64,000 nt of DNA from Acidobacteriota bacterium (GCA_902812365.1 CADDZC010000002.1:1-64000), one strand, 5' to 3'. Positions 48,199 through 59,100 are shown, numbered from the stretch's first letter. The notes: a model not told the origin generated them from the sequence alone. Translations and numbers: made by a program.

Positions 48199-49088
48199 AA
48201 GCTTGCTCCGCGTTCCGGGCTCCCCGCCCGCGAGGTGGCTGCCCGTGTCTCGGACAACACCACGGTGATGTTATCCGGCCCGCCGGCCGCGTTGGCGCGG
48301 GCGATAAGCTCACGAGCCTTTTCCATCGGCGTGCGGCTCGACCGCAAAACCTCCGTGATGGCGCCATGCTCCACCACCTTGTACAATCCGTCACAGCAGA
48401 TCAGGAGGCTGTCGCCCGGCTCGAGCCCCGCCGAAGTCACCGCCACATCCAACTTATCGACAGCTCCCACGGCTTGCACGAGCATTTCCGCAAAACGGCT
48501 GTCCGTCTTCACGCCTTGATGCGCCGCCAGCATCGAGTTGCCGATCGTCTGGTCGCGAGTCAGTTGCACGAGCGAGCCCTGATGCCACAGGTACGCCCGC
48601 GAATCCCCGACCTGGGCCACCAGAACGTGTCCTTCGCTCATGAGCGCCGCCGTCAATGTAGTTCCCATGCCGTAATGGTCCGGACTCCGCTGCCCTGCCT
48701 CCAAGACGTCCCGGTTAGCCGTCTCCACGGCGTCCGTCAGGACGCGCTCCCACTCAATCTGCGGGTCGGATTCCCAACGGTTGAGTGCTCGCAAGAATTC
48801 GCCGGTCAGGGTCTCGGTGCAGAGCTGGCTCGCCACCTGGCCGGACTGGTGACCTCCCATCCCGTCCGCCACGGCGAGCAGCAGGCCCGGAGGAGTCAAA
48901 CCAAGTTCCACTTCCACGTCTTCCGGATGCAGCGCGCGCGCCCCCAGATCGAAGATCAGGTAGCTGTCTTCGTTGTTGGGCCGCCGCCGGCCGATGTCGC
49001 TGAGGGCGACCACGCGTACTTGTACGCAGGTGGGACCGCGAGTGGCGGCTGCCGACCCCTCTGCGGACTTCTCTGCGAAATCCATCAC
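48186..49088 (-). CDS. PP2C-family protein phosphatase
   Basis: This 300-residue phosphatase has the PP2C motifs in order: DIGRRRPNNEDSYLI (motif 1, metal-binding Asp), LLAVADGMGGHQSGQ (about residue 85), GTTLTAALMSEGHVLVAQVG, DSRAYLW, SLLICCDGLYKVVE and AGGPDNITVVLSE. It dephosphorylates Ser/Thr residues using two Mn/Mg ions. The last 13 bases overlap the start of the kinase remnant, the usual kinase/phosphatase pairing. An ATG opens the frame. It is apparently intact, so it may have outlived its kinase. Confidence 0.92.
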   Translation of the reverse strand: MMDFAEKSAEGSAAATRGPTCVQVRVVALSDIGRRRPNNEDSYLIFDLGARALHPEDVEVELGLTPPGLLLAVADGMGGHQSGQVASQLCTETLTGEFLRALNRWESDPQIEWERVLTDAVETANRDVLEAGQRSPDHYGMGTTLTAALMSEGHVLVAQVGDSRAYLWHQGSLVQLTRDQTIGNSMLAAHQGVKTDSRFAEMLVQAVGAVDKLDVAVTSAGLEPGDSLLICCDGLYKVVEHGAITEVLRSSRTPMEKARELIARANAAGGPDNITVVLSETRAATSRAGSPERGASLWQS

Positions 49089-49332
49089 CCGCTAACCTTC
49101 ACGAATTGGCTCAGCTCCGCCAGCGTGGATGGCGGTAGGATACCAGAAAGGCCGGGCGAGGGATCAAGCCTTTTGTTCACGTTCGAGCCCATTGGCGACG
49201 CGCCGGGCTCCTTCCCCCGGCCGGCGGGATGGAACGGTGCGCAATCCAGCCCGCCCTGCCGAGAACCCGCCACAGAAGCCGGCCCGCCCCAGAGCGGATA
49301 ACGACTGCTCATGACGGGGGAGGGTGCCTCTG
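49089..49332. other. Intergenic region upstream of PP2C
   Basis: Divergent from the thioredoxin gene. Nothing beyond chance frames was seen, and no -35/-10 pair of good quality faces the PP2C gene. Confidence 0.4.
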
Positions 49333-49362
49333 TTGTCCACATAGGAGTTGATCATATATAAA
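49333..49362 (+). promoter_or_regulatory. Possible promoter of the thioredoxin-fold gene
   Basis: TTGTCC (49333-49338, 4/6) and TATAAA (49357-49362, 5/6) are 18 bases apart, in an AT-rich patch. They would give a leader of about 140 bases before the ATG at 49507. Confidence 0.4.
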
Positions 49363-49506
49363 TATCCCGAATCAAGCTCCCGGTTGGGTCACTCGGATGT
49401 CCGAGATGATCGCCGCCGCCCGCATCCTCGAGCACCGGCCAAACGGCCATCTCCAGGCTGGATGGCGGCCCGCCGATTTCGTATGATACCAAGGGGAGAT
49501 AATCTC

Positions 49507-49980
49507 ATGGGCCGAGGTATGGGAAAAGTTGGGATCGTCATGGCGGTCGTCAGCGGTGTTTTTGCGCTCGGCGGGGCGGCGAGCCGGCCCATCTACGACG
49601 AGAGCGCCGACGCCCAGCGGCAGATTCGTACCGCGATGGCCGAGGCCAGCCGCACGGGCAAGAACATCGTCCTCGATTTCGGAGCCAACTGGTGCCCGGA
49701 CTGCCGCGCTCTCGACGCTGAGATGCGCAAGCCGGAACTCGCCTCGCTCATCGCCAAAGCCTTCGTCATCGTGCCGATCGACGTTGGCCGTATGAACAAG
49801 AATCTGGATCTCGCCCGCCGCTACCACATTCCGCTCGAAAAGGGCATTCCGGCGCTGGCAGTTCTCGATGCCCGCGGCCGGCTACTCTACGCGCAGCAGA
49901 ACGGGCAATTTGAAGACGCTCGGCATTTAGGTTACGAGAGTATCCGGGAATTCTTCCTGCGCTGGGTCCCCAAGAGGTAA
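49507..49980 (+). CDS. Exported thioredoxin-fold protein with WCPDC motif
   Basis: This 157-residue protein opens with MGRGMGKVGIVMAVVSGVFA (a signal or membrane anchor), then a thioredoxin fold with NIVLDFGANWCPDCRALDAE (about residues 50-70), the active-site CxxC, and the cis-proline region GIPALAVLDARGRLL. It resembles the thioredoxin_7/DsbD-gamma type that acts on periplasmic proteins. The ribosome binding site AGGGGAG precedes the ATG at 49507, favouring it over an upstream in-frame start. Intact and standing alone. Confidence 0.85.
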   Translation: MGRGMGKVGIVMAVVSGVFALGGAASRPIYDESADAQRQIRTAMAEASRTGKNIVLDFGANWCPDCRALDAEMRKPELASLIAKAFVIVPIDVGRMNKNLDLARRYHIPLEKGIPALAVLDARGRLLYAQQNGQFEDARHLGYESIREFFLRWVPKR

Positions 49981-50031
49981 CGGGTAACCCCCGGCGAGGA
50001 GATACCCTGGAAGGCGCAGTGTGCACCGGCG

Positions 50032-51045
50032 TCACACCCGATGACCGAGAAAACTGGATTCGAGGTTCCACAGGAATTCGGTTTCAGAGTAAGGCGCGCG
50101 GATGCGAGTCAGCAGCAGCGGATCCTGGCCGGAGCGCACGGGTCCGCCCGTCGTCAGCACGGCCGTAGCGTAACCCGCCTGGCGGGTGACGGCCAGCGTT
50201 CTTTCCGACCATTGCGGAATCAGGGCGGGATGCGGGTAAGAAAAATGCGCCACGGGAGCCCCCAATTCCCTTTCCAGTTTGAGTTTGGACTCGATGAGTT
50301 CGCCGTGGAGACAACCGTCGCCCACGTAGGCGAGGTTCGGATGGCTCCGGGTGTGGCAGCCTACGATGTGGCCGCGGCGCGCCAGGTTGCGGGCGTCGTC
50401 CCAACTCATCATGAGGCCGTCGATCTGCAACGGCTCGACATCCAGGTCCTGCTCGATGCCGCCGACGGCGTGCTGCTGCCGATCGCCGGCGAGCGGAGCG
50501 CAAAAGTCAAACGCGGCGAGCAGCGCCGTCTGGCGGGCGGCGGAGCCGGAGAGCTGGTACGGCCGGCCGGTGGCGGGATGGGTCCACGCCGCTCTCCGGG
50601 TTGCGGCGAAGGCGTGTCGCAAGCGGCAAAACCAAGGGGCTTGGCGGCTGCCGATAAAATCGGTGGTGAGGTAGAAAGCACCGGGAATCCCCAAGCGCTC
50701 GAGGATCGGGGCGGCCGTCTCACTGTTATCCCGATAGCCGTCGTCAAACGTGACGGCCACGGCCCGCCGCGGCAGAGAGGCACGGCCGCTCAGGAAGAGC
50801 CAGACGTCGTCGATGGTCACGGGCGTGAAGCGGCGCGCGACCAGCTCCATGTGGCGCGTGAAAACGGCCGTGGCGTGGATGATGCCCAGGCCGATGGAGT
50901 TCGCGTATTCCTCAGGATGATCCTCGATCGCGTGGTACATCAAGATGACGGCGCTCGGCCGGATTACTTGTGCGGCGAGGCGCAGGGCCCGGCTCTCTAC
51001 TGCCGCTTTCTTCACCCAGAATTTAGCCGTGGCCTTGAGGTTCAT
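50032..51045 (-). CDS. Polysaccharide deacetylase (NodB/CE4 family)
   Basis: This 337-residue protein has the CE4 motifs: RAVAVTFDDGYRDN (about residue 100, with the catalytic Asp and metal-binding Asp), HTRSHPNL (H-x3-H metal ligands) and HFSYPHP. It deacetylates N-acetylglucosamine polymers such as exopolysaccharide or peptidoglycan. The N-terminal portion (residues 1-70) is a substrate-recognition or helical region, not a clear signal peptide. It follows the acetyltransferase by six bases and so lies in a surface-polysaccharide operon. Intact. Confidence 0.88.
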   Translation of the reverse strand: MNLKATAKFWVKKAAVESRALRLAAQVIRPSAVILMYHAIEDHPEEYANSIGLGIIHATAVFTRHMELVARRFTPVTIDDVWLFLSGRASLPRRAVAVTFDDGYRDNSETAAPILERLGIPGAFYLTTDFIGSRQAPWFCRLRHAFAATRRAAWTHPATGRPYQLSGSAARQTALLAAFDFCAPLAGDRQQHAVGGIEQDLDVEPLQIDGLMMSWDDARNLARRGHIVGCHTRSHPNLAYVGDGCLHGELIESKLKLERELGAPVAHFSYPHPALIPQWSERTLAVTRQAGYATAVLTTGGPVRSGQDPLLLTRIRAPYSETEFLWNLESSFLGHRV

Positions 51046-51051
51046 CGCTGT

Positions 51052-52227
51052 TTATTCCGCGCCTGCTGCAGAACGATTTCCGCGCTGGCCCCGCCATCGA
51101 AGGCGCAAGCGGTGCAGCAGGCGCCACGCGCCCGGCAGGCGGCGGCGAAGCCACTCCTTGCCACCCGCCATACTCGCCCTCGAGCGGAGATAGAGCGCCC
51201 CTCGGCTCCAGGGCCGGGCGAAGTGGAGGTCCCAATACTCGCCGACCTCGGCGCCCCACCGCCGCTTCGAGTCGCTGTCGCCCGCCAGAAAATCATATCG
51301 CCGGACGCCCTGCTCGATCAGTTGCTTGAGAACGTGCGCCCGCAGCACATAACCGACGCTGGCGGGCGCATAAGCCGGGTCAAAGCCTTCTTGCAACGAA
51401 AAGACGGTGTCGCGGTAGCGGAATCCGAACTGCGCGGCCACCGTCTCGCCGTTCATCTCCAGCCGCCAAAATTCCAGCCAGTTTCGCTCGAGAAAAACGC
51501 GGCTGATCTCTTCATAGAATTGCCGGCGCTCCGGCGAAGCGAAACTCCCGGGTTCGCCCACCCGCTGCCATCGTATTTGATGAAGGTGATAGAGAGCGGC
51601 GAGCGAGGCAAGCCGGTCGTCGGGCCCACATTTCCGGTAACGCACCGGGTACCGCTTTTCGAGCGCCCGCGTCCGCAATCCGATCTTGCCGCGCTCCTTG
51701 CTCGATAGCTGGCGCAGATATTCCTCCCAGCTTGCCGGCAAGCCGATCGCGCACCAGGGCCGGCTGGAGTGGAAATGCGTCCACCCGCGCTCCTGCAGAT
51801 GGTCAATCAGGCACCGCGCCACCGGGGAGTGAGACGGCAGCGTATTGAGTTGGCAGACGTCCCAACCATCGGCTCCGCCCAGATACGAGACGAGCTCTTC
51901 GGCCACCTGCCGTTCCCGACCCGGGCAAACGGGAATATCGAGGTTGTCGGAGTCGCCGCTCCCGTCGCCCATCAGCCGCAGGACCTTGATGGGCCCGACC
52001 GGGTCGAACGCCAGCGGGGCGAGGCCCACCAACCCCTCGCCGGCGTCGAAGAAGCCGACGACGGCCAGCCTCCGAGCGCCGCCAAACGCGCGCCACCAGG
52101 CGCCGAGCCATTCCGGCGTGGAAAAGATGGTGGCGGTGGGAAATCGATCTAGCAGCCGGTTCCATTCCGGCGCCAGACTCTCGATGGCGGGAAGGCTGTC
52201 GTAGACGCGAATCTGCACGCAGTTCAC
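51052..52227 (-). CDS. GNAT-type acetyltransferase, FemAB/CelD-like (Acetyltransf_6)
   Basis: This 391-residue protein has the two-lobed fold of FemAB-like or BioF2-like acetyltransferases: MNCVQIRVYDSLPAIESLAP at the start, EWLGAWWRAFGGARRLAVVG, LRQLSSKERGKIGLRTRALE, FWRLEMNGETVAAQFGFRYR and GVRRYDFLAGDSDSKRRW. Such enzymes often sit in exopolysaccharide or lipopolysaccharide operons and may acylate a saccharide. The next gene downstream is a deacetylase six bases away, so the two may modify the same polymer in opposite steps; this is inference. Confidence 0.85.
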   Translation of the reverse strand: MNCVQIRVYDSLPAIESLAPEWNRLLDRFPTATIFSTPEWLGAWWRAFGGARRLAVVGFFDAGEGLVGLAPLAFDPVGPIKVLRLMGDGSGDSDNLDIPVCPGRERQVAEELVSYLGGADGWDVCQLNTLPSHSPVARCLIDHLQERGWTHFHSSRPWCAIGLPASWEEYLRQLSSKERGKIGLRTRALEKRYPVRYRKCGPDDRLASLAALYHLHQIRWQRVGEPGSFASPERRQFYEEISRVFLERNWLEFWRLEMNGETVAAQFGFRYRDTVFSLQEGFDPAYAPASVGYVLRAHVLKQLIEQGVRRYDFLAGDSDSKRRWGAEVGEYWDLHFARPWSRGALYLRSRASMAGGKEWLRRRLPGAWRLLHRLRLRWRGQRGNRSAAGAE

Positions 52228-52255
52228 TCAAGCGCCAAGCGGAACGTGTGACGCC

Positions 52256-54742
52256 TCATGGGGACTGCTCGGCGAGCGCCAGCGCCATACCCAGAAATCG
52301 AAGCCGAGCCTCGGAGGAAAGACCCCGGGGCTCGCCCGCCGGCGCCGAAGCGGCGGCGAGAGTTTGCTGAATGCGGTTCACATCCAATAACCCGTGAGGG
52401 AAAAGCCGTTCGTAGCGCTCCAGCGTCTCACGGGCTTTCGAGATTTGCCCCGTCTCGTAGTAGAAAATTCCCAGCGCCGAATACGTCCCGGGCCATTCGG
52501 GAAGCAGCTGCTCGGCGTGGGCCAGATTCTGCTCGGCCTCGAGGGCGTGGCCGCGCACGGCAGCCAGAACTCCCAAGCCCCAGTAGAGACGCCCGGAATC
52601 AGGAATGCGGGCGAGGCCTTGCCGTAAAGCTTTCTCCGCAGCGTCCAGCTCGCCGGCCTGCATGCGCGCCAGAGCCAGCGAAAGGAGGACTTGGTCATTG
52701 TCGGGGCTTTGCCTGACGGCCTGCTCAAAGGCGCGCTCGGCGTCGCGCATCCGCCCGAGATGCGCCAGGATGTCGCCGGACAGCGACAGATAGCTCTCGT
52801 CCTGGCGCGCCGCCTCGGAGACGTGTTCGAGCGCTTCGAGAGCCCGCGCATAATCCCGAAGCTGGAAGTAAGCGTCGGCCAGATCGTACTGGGCTTCGTC
52901 GGAGTTCGGGTTGGCGGCGAGCGCTGTCTGAAAGTGGCGGATGGCTTCCGGATACAGACGATACCGGGCGCACAGTGTTCCCACGCCGAGCGCCGTGCGA
53001 TAGTCGCCGCCGCTCAACTGATCCAATTGGGCAATCGAGCGGCGGGCGGCGTCGGCACGGCCCAGCTTCAGGTAAGCTTCGGCGAGCAGGTAGAGACTTC
53101 TCGGCTGGTCGGGATGCTGGGCCACCTGCTGCTGCAAGTCCGCGAGGTCAGCCTGAGCCCGCTCGCGCGGAGCCAGTCCCAGGCGCTGGTTGAGCGCGTC
53201 AAACAAGTGCTGGAACGGATACGGACCCCCCGACTGATCCTTCGACAAGGTCTCAAACACCTGGATATCGCGCGCCGCCGCGTCCATCTGGTGCAGATTG
53301 CGTTCGGCCGTGGCCAGCTTGTAATAGGCTTCGGCGGGCCGCAACAGGCCTTTCGCGGATTCGCGCAGCAAGGGGACGGCCTCGGCGTATCTCTTTTCCA
53401 CCATTTTGACGCTGGCCAGCTCATAGAGCGCCTCGCTGTAATCCGGCTTGGACTTCAAGGCCGCCTTCAAATACGACTCCGCCTCCGCGTAGTTGCCTTG
53501 CCGGCTGGCGATATATCCCAGGTTGTAGAGGCAGGTGGCATTGCCGGGCTCCCTTGCCAAACCTTCGTTGAAATACTTTTTGGCCTCATCGAACCGGCCG
53601 AGATGCCGGTAAGCCAGTCCCATAAAGGCGTAAGAGCTGGCGGAAGGGTCGAGTCCGATCAGAATCTTGAATTGCGCCAGGGCTTGATCCACACTGCCGG
53701 AGGTGAAATAACTCTCGCCGAGGGCGGCCCGCAGATCGGGGCGTCGCGGCGCGACCCGGACGCCCTCCTCGAGCACGGGGATGGCGTCTTCATAATAGTT
53801 CTGGATCATGCTGATGCGGCCCATCAGGAAGAGCACGTCCGGGTTCTGGGGGTCGCGCTGCCGGGCGCGCAGCAGCAGGTCCAGCGCATCAAGATAGTGG
53901 CGCCGCTCGGTTTCAGCCCGGGCCAGCAGATACATGGTGCCCACCGAGTCGGGCTTCAAGGCGAGAGCGCGGGAAAGGGTGGCTTCGGCCTGGGAGTAAT
54001 TCTCGTTCCGCAGGTAGGCTTCCCCGAGGTTGTGCAGGATTTCAAAGGTGCCGGGCCGCAGCGCGTCGGCCCGCGCGAGCTCGCGAATCGCCTCGGCGTA
54101 CTGCCGGCCGGCCGCCAGAACGACGCCCAGAGAGAAATGGAGCCGCGGGTCGCGAGGAGCCGCGTTCGAAAGCGTTTGGGCCAGGGCCAGCGCCCGCCCG
54201 CGATCGCCCGCCCCCAGGTACGCTTGCACCAGGCTCAACGACGCGCTGGCGTCGCGCGGTTGGACGCGGCTGAGGCGGGCGATGGCGCCGCGCGCGTCGT
54301 TGCGGGCCAGCAGCACCAGCCCGAGGTTATAGTTGGCGTCGCGGTTGCGGGGGTCAAGCCGCAGGGCGGCGCGGAACTCGCGCTCCGCCCGCCGGGGCTC
54401 GCCGGCGAGTGCGTAGTGATGACCCAGATTGTTGTGGGTCTTCGTGGATCGAGGATCAACGGCCAGCGCCGCCTTGAACGCCGCCTCCGCCTGGGCGTAA
54501 TGCCTGGCCTGGTCGTCGATGATGCCCAGCAGATTCAGGCCCTCGACGCTGCGCGGTTCGGTCTTCAAGCCTTCCTGCGCCGCGGCCAGCGCCTCTGCCA
54601 AACGGCCCTGAAGCAGGAGTTGCTGGGCGCGGCCGAATTGCCAGGAGGCGGTCGAACCGGCCTGCGGCGCGACGCCGGCGGCGAGCGAGCAGGAAAACAG
54701 CAGCCCTGCGGCGCCTTTGGCCCAGTCCCTCATCGTCACCAC
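52256..54742 (-). CDS. Large TPR protein, exported
   Basis: This 828-residue protein has a signal peptide (about residues 4-28) and roughly twenty tetratricopeptide repeats, such as NLLGIIDDQARHYAQAEAAF, KAALAVDPRSTKTHNNLGHH and AGEPRRAEREFRAALRLDPR. TPR superhelices scaffold protein complexes; in polysaccharide loci they resemble assembly or chain-length factors, which is only a guess here. It lies 28 bases upstream of the acetyltransferase and 33 bases downstream of the BNR protein, all on the minus strand. The last 60 residues are less repeat-like. Intact. Confidence 0.88.
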   Translation of the reverse strand: MVTMRDWAKGAAGLLFSCSLAAGVAPQAGSTASWQFGRAQQLLLQGRLAEALAAAQEGLKTEPRSVEGLNLLGIIDDQARHYAQAEAAFKAALAVDPRSTKTHNNLGHHYALAGEPRRAEREFRAALRLDPRNRDANYNLGLVLLARNDARGAIARLSRVQPRDASASLSLVQAYLGAGDRGRALALAQTLSNAAPRDPRLHFSLGVVLAAGRQYAEAIRELARADALRPGTFEILHNLGEAYLRNENYSQAEATLSRALALKPDSVGTMYLLARAETERRHYLDALDLLLRARQRDPQNPDVLFLMGRISMIQNYYEDAIPVLEEGVRVAPRRPDLRAALGESYFTSGSVDQALAQFKILIGLDPSASSYAFMGLAYRHLGRFDEAKKYFNEGLAREPGNATCLYNLGYIASRQGNYAEAESYLKAALKSKPDYSEALYELASVKMVEKRYAEAVPLLRESAKGLLRPAEAYYKLATAERNLHQMDAAARDIQVFETLSKDQSGGPYPFQHLFDALNQRLGLAPRERAQADLADLQQQVAQHPDQPRSLYLLAEAYLKLGRADAARRSIAQLDQLSGGDYRTALGVGTLCARYRLYPEAIRHFQTALAANPNSDEAQYDLADAYFQLRDYARALEALEHVSEAARQDESYLSLSGDILAHLGRMRDAERAFEQAVRQSPDNDQVLLSLALARMQAGELDAAEKALRQGLARIPDSGRLYWGLGVLAAVRGHALEAEQNLAHAEQLLPEWPGTYSALGIFYYETGQISKARETLERYERLFPHGLLDVNRIQQTLAAASAPAGEPRGLSSEARLRFLGMALALAEQSP

Positions 54743-54775
54743 GGTTTCCGTCCCGACTCTCCCCGCGAGGCGACT

Positions 54776-55906
54776 TCAGAACACCAGGCAGAAATTCCCC
54801 TGGCCATCCACAAATCCCGTAGCCTTGGATCGGTCGGGCAAGGGGCCTGCCACCCCGGAGCGCGAGAGTCGGCCTGTCCGGCCGGTGATTTGCCACCGGA
54901 TTTGCGTCCCGTCTTCCCAGGCGAAAAAGATCTCGCCGCGTTGGTTGACGAGCACGATCGGGTGGTTTTCCACACCCGCGTCGGGCACCGCCGCCGGCCG
55001 CGGGGCGCCAAAGTGCCGGCCTCCGTCCGCGCTCGGCGCGTAGTACACCCGACCTTGGTTCATCCAGGCAACCCAAAGCCGGGCCGGGCTCGAAGCCAGC
55101 TCAAGAAACGGCCCTGACATCGGGCAGCCCTCGAAATGCCACTCCTGATCGGCCACCCGCTCGAGCGACCAGGCGCGGGCCCCGTTTGACGCCGATACCC
55201 GCGCCACATACTCGTCGCGAATGTTGTGATAGGCGCCGCGAAAGGCCACGGCGAACACGCCCTTCCCCTCGGCCACCGCCTTCAGGGCGCAGCAGGAGCA
55301 GGCGCGAATCGGCGGGCGGTCATGTCGGATCATTTCGTTCTTCGAGAATGTCGCGCCGTTGTCGCGTGAGATGGCGGCGAATATGGGCAGCGAGAGAGGG
55401 TTGGCGGGGTCGGCACCGAGCCGGGAGTCGAGCCAGACGACGAGCACGTTGCCGGCGCGATCCGCAGCCACGGTCGCCTCATCCAGATGGGCGCCTGGAT
55501 CCCGCAGATTGCGCGGCGGCGAAAAGCTGCGGCCGCCGTCCGTGCTGCGCGCGTATTCGAGCCGGCCGTTGCCGGGGTCCATCCAGACAACATGGAGCGT
55601 CCCATTCTGACCGGCGGCGATTTTGGGCCCGCGCTCGCGGAAAGCCAGCACCGTATCCGGCGCCGCATTCAGTTGAACCGGACGCGTGAACGTCCGGCCT
55701 CCATCGTTCGAAGCGGAAAAGAACGCGTTCCGGCCCCGGCCAAAAACCAGGTCCACGCGGCCGGAAGATTCCACAGCCACGTCCGGGGCTACTCCGTGAT
55801 CGGGCACGAGCACATGCCGCACGGCGCCGAATGTCAAAACATCGGCGGCGAGGATGCCGATGATCGGGCACAACCACGGGCAACGCGATTTCGCGAAGCG
55901 GCGCAC
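54776..55906 (-). CDS. BNR-repeat (sialidase-like) secreted protein
   Basis: This 376-residue protein has a signal peptide (MRRFAKSRCPWLCPIIGILA, then ADVLTFG) and several BNR/Asp-box units: SNDGGRTFTRPV, STDGGRSFSPPRNL, SRDNGATFSKNE, SADGGRHFGAP. It folds as a beta-propeller of the exo-alpha-sialidase type, but no complete sialidase active site (arginine triad, Tyr/Glu pair) is evident, so enzyme activity is doubtful. It heads a minus-strand group with the TPR, acetyltransferase and deacetylase genes. Confidence 0.8.
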   Translation of the reverse strand: MRRFAKSRCPWLCPIIGILAADVLTFGAVRHVLVPDHGVAPDVAVESSGRVDLVFGRGRNAFFSASNDGGRTFTRPVQLNAAPDTVLAFRERGPKIAAGQNGTLHVVWMDPGNGRLEYARSTDGGRSFSPPRNLRDPGAHLDEATVAADRAGNVLVVWLDSRLGADPANPLSLPIFAAISRDNGATFSKNEMIRHDRPPIRACSCCALKAVAEGKGVFAVAFRGAYHNIRDEYVARVSASNGARAWSLERVADQEWHFEGCPMSGPFLELASSPARLWVAWMNQGRVYYAPSADGGRHFGAPRPAAVPDAGVENHPIVLVNQRGEIFFAWEDGTQIRWQITGRTGRLSRSGVAGPLPDRSKATGFVDGQGNFCLVF

Positions 55907-56100
55907 AATCTCAGTTTAACCGACGCGAGCATCGACCGACAACGTGCCGCAAGGCTGGGCGCGGCGGAAGCTCTGAGTCTTCTCACGCCGCCAGCGGCTC
56001 CGTCTGACCCGCGCCTCCGTTCTCCCCGGAACGCTTCGGCCGCCGCGCGGTTGATCCCTCTGGAGCCGCCGTTCCGGCCATGCCGGCGGGTTTCAGTCCG
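55907..56100. other. Gap between BNR and CRTAC1-like genes
   Basis: No gene or clear promoter was seen in this stretch of about 190 bases. Confidence 0.4.
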
Positions 56101-59100
56101 TTACGGGGATGAGCGCCGCAACTGCTCCAGGGCCTGCCGGGCGGCATCGTCACCCGGATGGCGGTCGAGCAGGTGCCGGAGTATGTCGGCCGCCTGCGCC
56201 CGATCGCCTTCGGCGGCGTAAAGGCGGGCCAGGTTGAGGTAAGCCTGGTCAAAATCGGGCGCCACTCGGGTGCATCGCTCCAGGGTGGCGATGGCCTCGG
56301 CGACGCGGCCCCGGCGCAGGTAAAGCACGCCGAGGTTATTCAACGCCTCCGGGTAATCGGGCCGCAAGGCCACGGCCTGTTCCAGGAATCGCTGCGCCGG
56401 ATCCCGCTCATCCTGTTGGGCAAAAAGCATGCCAAGACTGTAATTGACCTCCGGGTCTTGCGGCGCGAGAGCCAAAGCGCGCTCGAGCAAGGGCTGCGCG
56501 TCCCGAGTGCGGCCGAGCGAGCGGTATAGATTCCCGAGATTCTGCAAGGCAATGACGGAGCTCGGGTTCAGTTCGAGGGCCCTTTCAAAGTCCCGAATCG
56601 CTTCCTCCGGCTGGCCTGCCTGGGCCGCGACCATGCCCAGATTGTTCCAGGCATCCGCGTAGTCCGGCCGGATGCCGACGGCGCGCGCGAGCGCCCGGCG
56701 CGCCGCTACGGGCATTTGCTTTCGCAGATAAAGCGTTCCCAGATTGTAATAGGCGTCGGCGTTGGCGGGATCGTCTCGTACCACGGCCTCGAACGAGGCG
56801 ATGGCCTGATCGACATACCCTCTCTGGAAGAATGCCACGCCGTAAGTGAACTGGTTATGGCGAAACTCTCCGCCGTACCACTGACCCGGGAAAGGAAGCG
56901 CGCGCCGGAGGCGCTCGGCCGGCGTGCGGGGAAGCTGGCGGAAGTCTCCCGCCACGTGGTGAAGATCGAGCGGGCCTTGATAAACCTTCACAATCGAGCC
57001 GTGTTCGTCGAGGAGAAACGAGGTGGGAAGGCCGAGATCGCGGCGGCGATCGAACAGATAACGGTAGAGCAGGTTGTAGATTCCGGCGGTATCTTCCGAC
57101 GCCCAGAGCACCGGGAATGAGAAATTTTGCCCCCCGGCCCAGGCGCGCGCTGCCGCCTGCTCGCCGGCCGCGTTCACGTTGACGGCGGCGACGTCGAGCC
57201 CTTGCCGCGCCCACGTCTGGCACCGGGTCTCGAGGCGCCGCAGTTGCTCCTCGGAAGCGCCGGCGCCGGCCGCCCAAAAGGTCAGCAGGAGTGGCCGCCC
57301 CTCAAAGCTCCTCAGGGTGCGCTGCCGGCCGCTCGAGTCGGGCAGAGTGAAATCCGGGGCCGCGAGCGGCGCGACGAGCCACGTTTCCGTGGAGGCGGAA
57401 AGAGCCCACGCGGCCGGAGAGACGGTTGCCGCCGAGGCCGTCGTGCCCGCTGCCGGCGAGCGGAAAGCTTCGGCGCGGAACTGGGGCGATCCTTCCTCGA
57501 CCACAATGTAATGACCGGCGGGCAGGTTTTCGAGCTGCTGCGTTGCGCCGTTCGGCCAGCGGATGATGGCCCGCACCGCGCCGCTCGGCCGGCCCAAGCC
57601 GAAGAACACCGTCTTGGCGTGCTGGGAGAGAAAGCCTGACCCGGCCTGGAGACATTTCGTCTGGCGCCGGTTGCCGGCTTCGACGGTGATGGTGGCGCCG
57701 ATCGCGTCATGGTTGCTCGCGCGGCCGCGGAGGCGAAAGGCGATGGACATTCCGATTTCGCGCATCTGGTTGCGGAGGATTCTGATTTGCGGGCCGCTGC
57801 GGTTCTTCAGAAACACCTCCAGCCGGCCGTCGTGGTCGAAATCGCACAAGGCAAAGGCCCGGCTGTCATCGGCGAAGTCCAGGCCGATGGTGCCGGAAAC
57901 GTCGGAAAACGTGCCGTCGCCGTTGTTGGCGTAGAAGACGTTGCGCTCGTAGCCGCTCCAGGTGCCGTCGGCGCGGATGAGTTCGTTGATCGCGTTCCAA
58001 CCCTGTTCGTAGGCGGGCGAGGCGGCCGGCGCGAGCGGCGATTGGGCGACCACTTGCCGCCAGAAGAAGCTGGAAAGATCGCGGTGATCGGGCCCGGAAA
58101 TCATCCCGTTAGCGATATAGAGATCCGGATAGCCGTCATGGTCGAAGTCCCAGGCGTCGCTTGACCACGCCCAGCGCCCCCTGTCGACGCCCGCCGCCAC
58201 GGTGGCGTCGCGGAAGCCGCGGCCGGCTTCGTTGTGAAGCAGGGAATTGCCGCTGGCGTGCTTCCGATACCGCTGGCGAGTCTCGGCGGGCGCGCCCGGC
58301 ATAAACTCTGGCTGCGCCGTGACGCGCAGGCCGGCGGCGGACCACATGTTGGCCACGTAGAGGTCCTGCCGGCCGTCGTTGTCGTAGTCGAACCAGCAAA
58401 CGCTCATGCCGGCTCCTACGTCCTCGGCTCCGGCTGGCGGGGCGACGTCGGTAAAGGTGCCGTCGCCGTTGTTGCGGTACAGATTCTTCTTGCCGAAATC
58501 GTTGGCGACGAAAAGATCCGGCCAGCCGTCGTCATTGTAATCGCCCCAGGCGCAGGCGAAGCTGTAGCGGTGATTGTTCTGGTTCAGGCCGGAGGCGGCG
58601 GTCACGTCGCGAAACGTGCCGTCGCCGTGGTTGCGGAGCAGGAAATTCGGCGGACCGTTCTCGGCGTCGTCGTACGGCGTCGGGAAGCGATACTGGTCGA
58701 GGCCTTGATAATAGCTGTAGAGGCAGAAGTAAACGTCGAGGAGGCCGTCGCGGTCGTAATCGGCGGCGGCGGCGCCGGTGAAGGTGCCTTGCGGCGGCTG
58801 GGCAAAGCGGAAGGCGTCGGGCTGGAGGCGAAACCGGCCGGTTCCTTCGTTGCGGAACAGCAGCGGGCCGTTCGCGCGCACCACCAGCAGCTCCTGCCGG
58901 CCGTCGTTGTCGAAATCGGCGAACAGTGCGCACGGCGTGTTGTCGAGCACGCCGACGCCGGCGGCGTCCGTGACGTCTTCAAAGGTTCCGTCGCCGCGGT
59001 TGCGGTAGAGGCGGTTGGGAAGTCCGGCGGGCTGGCAGAGGTAAAGATCGTCCCAGCCGTCGTTGTCGATGTCGCCGACGGCGATGCCGTTGTTGCCGTA

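Noticed and set aside
52691..55117. Plus-strand frame of 808 codons antisense to the TPR and BNR genes
   Set aside because: Shadow of TPR-coding DNA; no family motif and no start signal.
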